DNA of 51,777 nt from Thermomicrobiaceae bacterium (GTDB lineage Bacteria; Chloroflexota; Chloroflexia; Thermomicrobiales; Thermomicrobiaceae), in NCBI GenBank assembly GCA_014874455.1, contig JADBJL010000086.1, forward strand, positions 4,234 to 56,010. Direction: 5' to 3'. Made by a program: the position numbers and the translations under genes. A model generated the notes under the pieces. The model was not told where the DNA came from. It did no database searches and worked only from the letters and a program-made list of their open reading frames with translations. Shown here one piece after another: positions 50,911 to 51,777 of this stretch (positions within the stretch are counted from its first letter, which is position 1; each line of letters opens with the position of its first letter).

Positions 50911-51549
50911 TCAGGACACATCGGCCCAGGTCTCGGCGGCTGCCTGCAGGATCAGGTACGACGAGGTCGCGCCAGGATCCTGATGCCCCGCCGAGCGCTC
51001 ACCGAGATAGCTGGCACGCCCCTTCTTCGCCACCATCGGGATGGTGGCCTTCATGCCCTCTTCAGCCGCAGCCGCCGATCGGGCGAGCGCTTCGACGAAC
51101 GAAGCCCCGTCCTGGAGTGCCACCTTGAACGCCTCCAGGGCGGGAAGCAAGGCATCGACCATGGTCTTGTCGCCTGGCCGCGCTTGCCCGCGGGCGATGA
51201 CCCCGTTCACAGCAGCTTCGAGCGCCTCGGCCCAGTCCTGGGGAGTCAACTCCTGCTTCCCCGCCGTCTTGACCCCGAGCTGCAGAAAGAACGTCCCGTA
51301 GAGTGGCCCGCCCGCGCCGCCGACCGTCGCCACCAGAGCCATCCCGACCGTCTTGAAAATGGAGCCGATGTCCGGCGCATTCAGCGTCGTGAGCCGAGCC
51401 ATGGCAGCCTTGAAGCCGCGATCCATGTTGACCCCGTGGTCAGCATCCCCGATGGCCGCGTCGAGTTGCGTCAAGTAGTCCCGGTTCTCCTCGAGCACGG
51501 CCGCGCAGCGCTGTAGCCAGGCGCGCACCGCCTCCTGCGTCAACGGCAT
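50911..51549 (-). CDS. dhaL: dihydroxyacetone kinase subunit DhaL
   Basis: A 212-aa nucleotide-binding subunit. The Mg-ADP site is seen in [17 protein letters not shown] (about residues 29-45), and the family motif [13 protein letters not shown] follows. DhaL transfers phosphate from its ADP, recharged by DhaM, to dihydroxyacetone bound to DhaK. The ATG at 51549 follows GGGAGGTGGGAG. It lies 70 nt after dhaK. Confidence 0.93.
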   Translation of the reverse strand: MPLTQEAVRAWLQRCAAVLEENRDYLTQLDAAIGDADHGVNMDRGFKAAMARLTTLNAPDIGSIFKTVGMALVATVGGAGGPLYGTFFLQLGVKTAGKQELTPQDWAEALEAAVNGVIARGQARPGDKTMVDALLPALEAFKVALQDGASFVEALARSAAAAEEGMKATIPMVAKKGRASYLGERSAGHQDPGATSSYLILQAAAETWADVS

Positions 51550-51619
51550 CCGACTCCCACCTCCCTCTCGACAGCCTGCCTGCAACAACCTGGTCGCCCC
51601 AGCCCCTGGCGACGAGCGC

Positions 51620-51777
51620 TCACATGCCCCAGCGCAGGGCCGGCGTCTTCACCGGGTGATCCCAGAGCGTGAGCATCTCGTCGTCGGCCCGCAACAGTGT
51701 TATCGAGGTTCCGGCCATCTCCAGCGAGGTGATATAGGGGCCGATCAGGTTACGCGCGATCTGGATGCCGCGCTGCT
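51620..51777 (-). CDS. dhaK: dihydroxyacetone kinase subunit DhaK, C-terminal part
   Basis: Only the last 52 codons are inside the window; the rest continues beyond the right edge. The closing segment has [18 protein letters not shown] and ends in [14 protein letters not shown], which matches DhaK C-termini. The catalytic His that binds dihydroxyacetone is outside the window. It is the most upstream gene seen in this minus-strand operon. Confidence 0.85.
   Translation of the reverse strand, partial: QRGIQIARNLIGPYITSLEMAGTSITLLRADDEMLTLWDHPVKTPALRWGM

Noticed and set aside
1-51777. CRISPR arrays, rRNA and tRNA genes
   Set aside because: I looked for regularly spaced repeats and for tRNA cloverleaf patterns and found none; the tRNA-like string at 3619-3650 lacks an anticodon arm and acceptor stem.

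Overview
The window is high-GC bacterial chromosome. Codon use, gene order and the mix of families (Tat-type lipoprotein substrate-binding proteins, CoxL/M/S-like molybdenum hydroxylases, branched-chain ABC importers, a PTS-linked dihydroxyacetone kinase without visible sugar PTS genes) suggest a Chloroflexota of the Thermomicrobia type. That placement is an inference; no rRNA or tRNA gene is present to test it.

Region 1 (1-5.9 kb) is a minus-strand group of secreted and membrane proteins of unknown function (536-5532). It contains a partial gene duplication: about 52 nt of leader upstream of 3617 recur at 5749-5800, fused to a remnant resembling the 3' end of the same gene. Next is an ArsP/DUF318-type permease gene (5908-7259) broken by a one-base frameshift at a run of five C.

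Region 2 (7.6-25.2 kb) is the main find: about 18 tightly packed minus-strand genes that look like one catabolic unit. In transcription order they are a branched-chain-type ABC importer (livH, livM, binding protein, livG, livF), a Tm-1-like/UPF0261 protein with its TIM-barrel partner, a GntR/FCD regulator, a cyclase-family hydrolase, the ATP-grasp half of a split PEP-synthase-like phosphotransferase, an HD-domain protein, a CoxG-like SRPBCC protein, the FAD subunit of a molybdenum hydroxylase, an FAH-family hydrolase, an ABM-fold protein, the phospho-histidine half of the split phosphotransferase, and the molybdopterin and 2Fe-2S subunits. The set suggests import, ATP-dependent phosphorylation and hydroxylation of an unidentified cyclic or aromatic substrate, followed by hydrolytic cleavage. 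The promoter (-35 at 25314-25309, -10 at 25291-25286) carries tandem 13-bp repeats. One 12-nt block from them recurs exactly at the promoter of an SDR gene at 33225, which suggests a shared regulator.

Region 3 (25.6-35.8 kb) holds single genes and short operons: a VOC protein, a Dpp/Opp-type binding protein with two permeases but no ATPases, a metallo-beta-lactamase-fold hydrolase, a DUF2961/GH172 protein, a PNPOx-like flavoprotein, a degenerate alpha/beta hydrolase, the SDR, a second ABM-like protein, a small unknown protein and a dUTPase/dCTP-deaminase-fold protein. Several promoters and inverted repeats can be seen between them.

Region 4 (35.9-45.8 kb) begins with an Mn/Zn-type ABC importer operon whose two permeases both end in winged-helix-like tails. 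It continues with a CapA-type metallophosphatase, an HcnA/HcnB-like dehydrogenase pair, mannose-6-phosphate isomerase, and two unknown proteins. Region 5 (45.9 kb to the end, minus strand) is a glycerol/dihydroxyacetone operon: dhaK (partial), dhaL, glpK, a methyltransferase-like gene, dhaM, HPr and PtsI. It is a self-contained PEP-to-DHA phosphorelay. Two related 30-nt palindromes (34099-34128 and 41781-41810) look like a dispersed repeat family.
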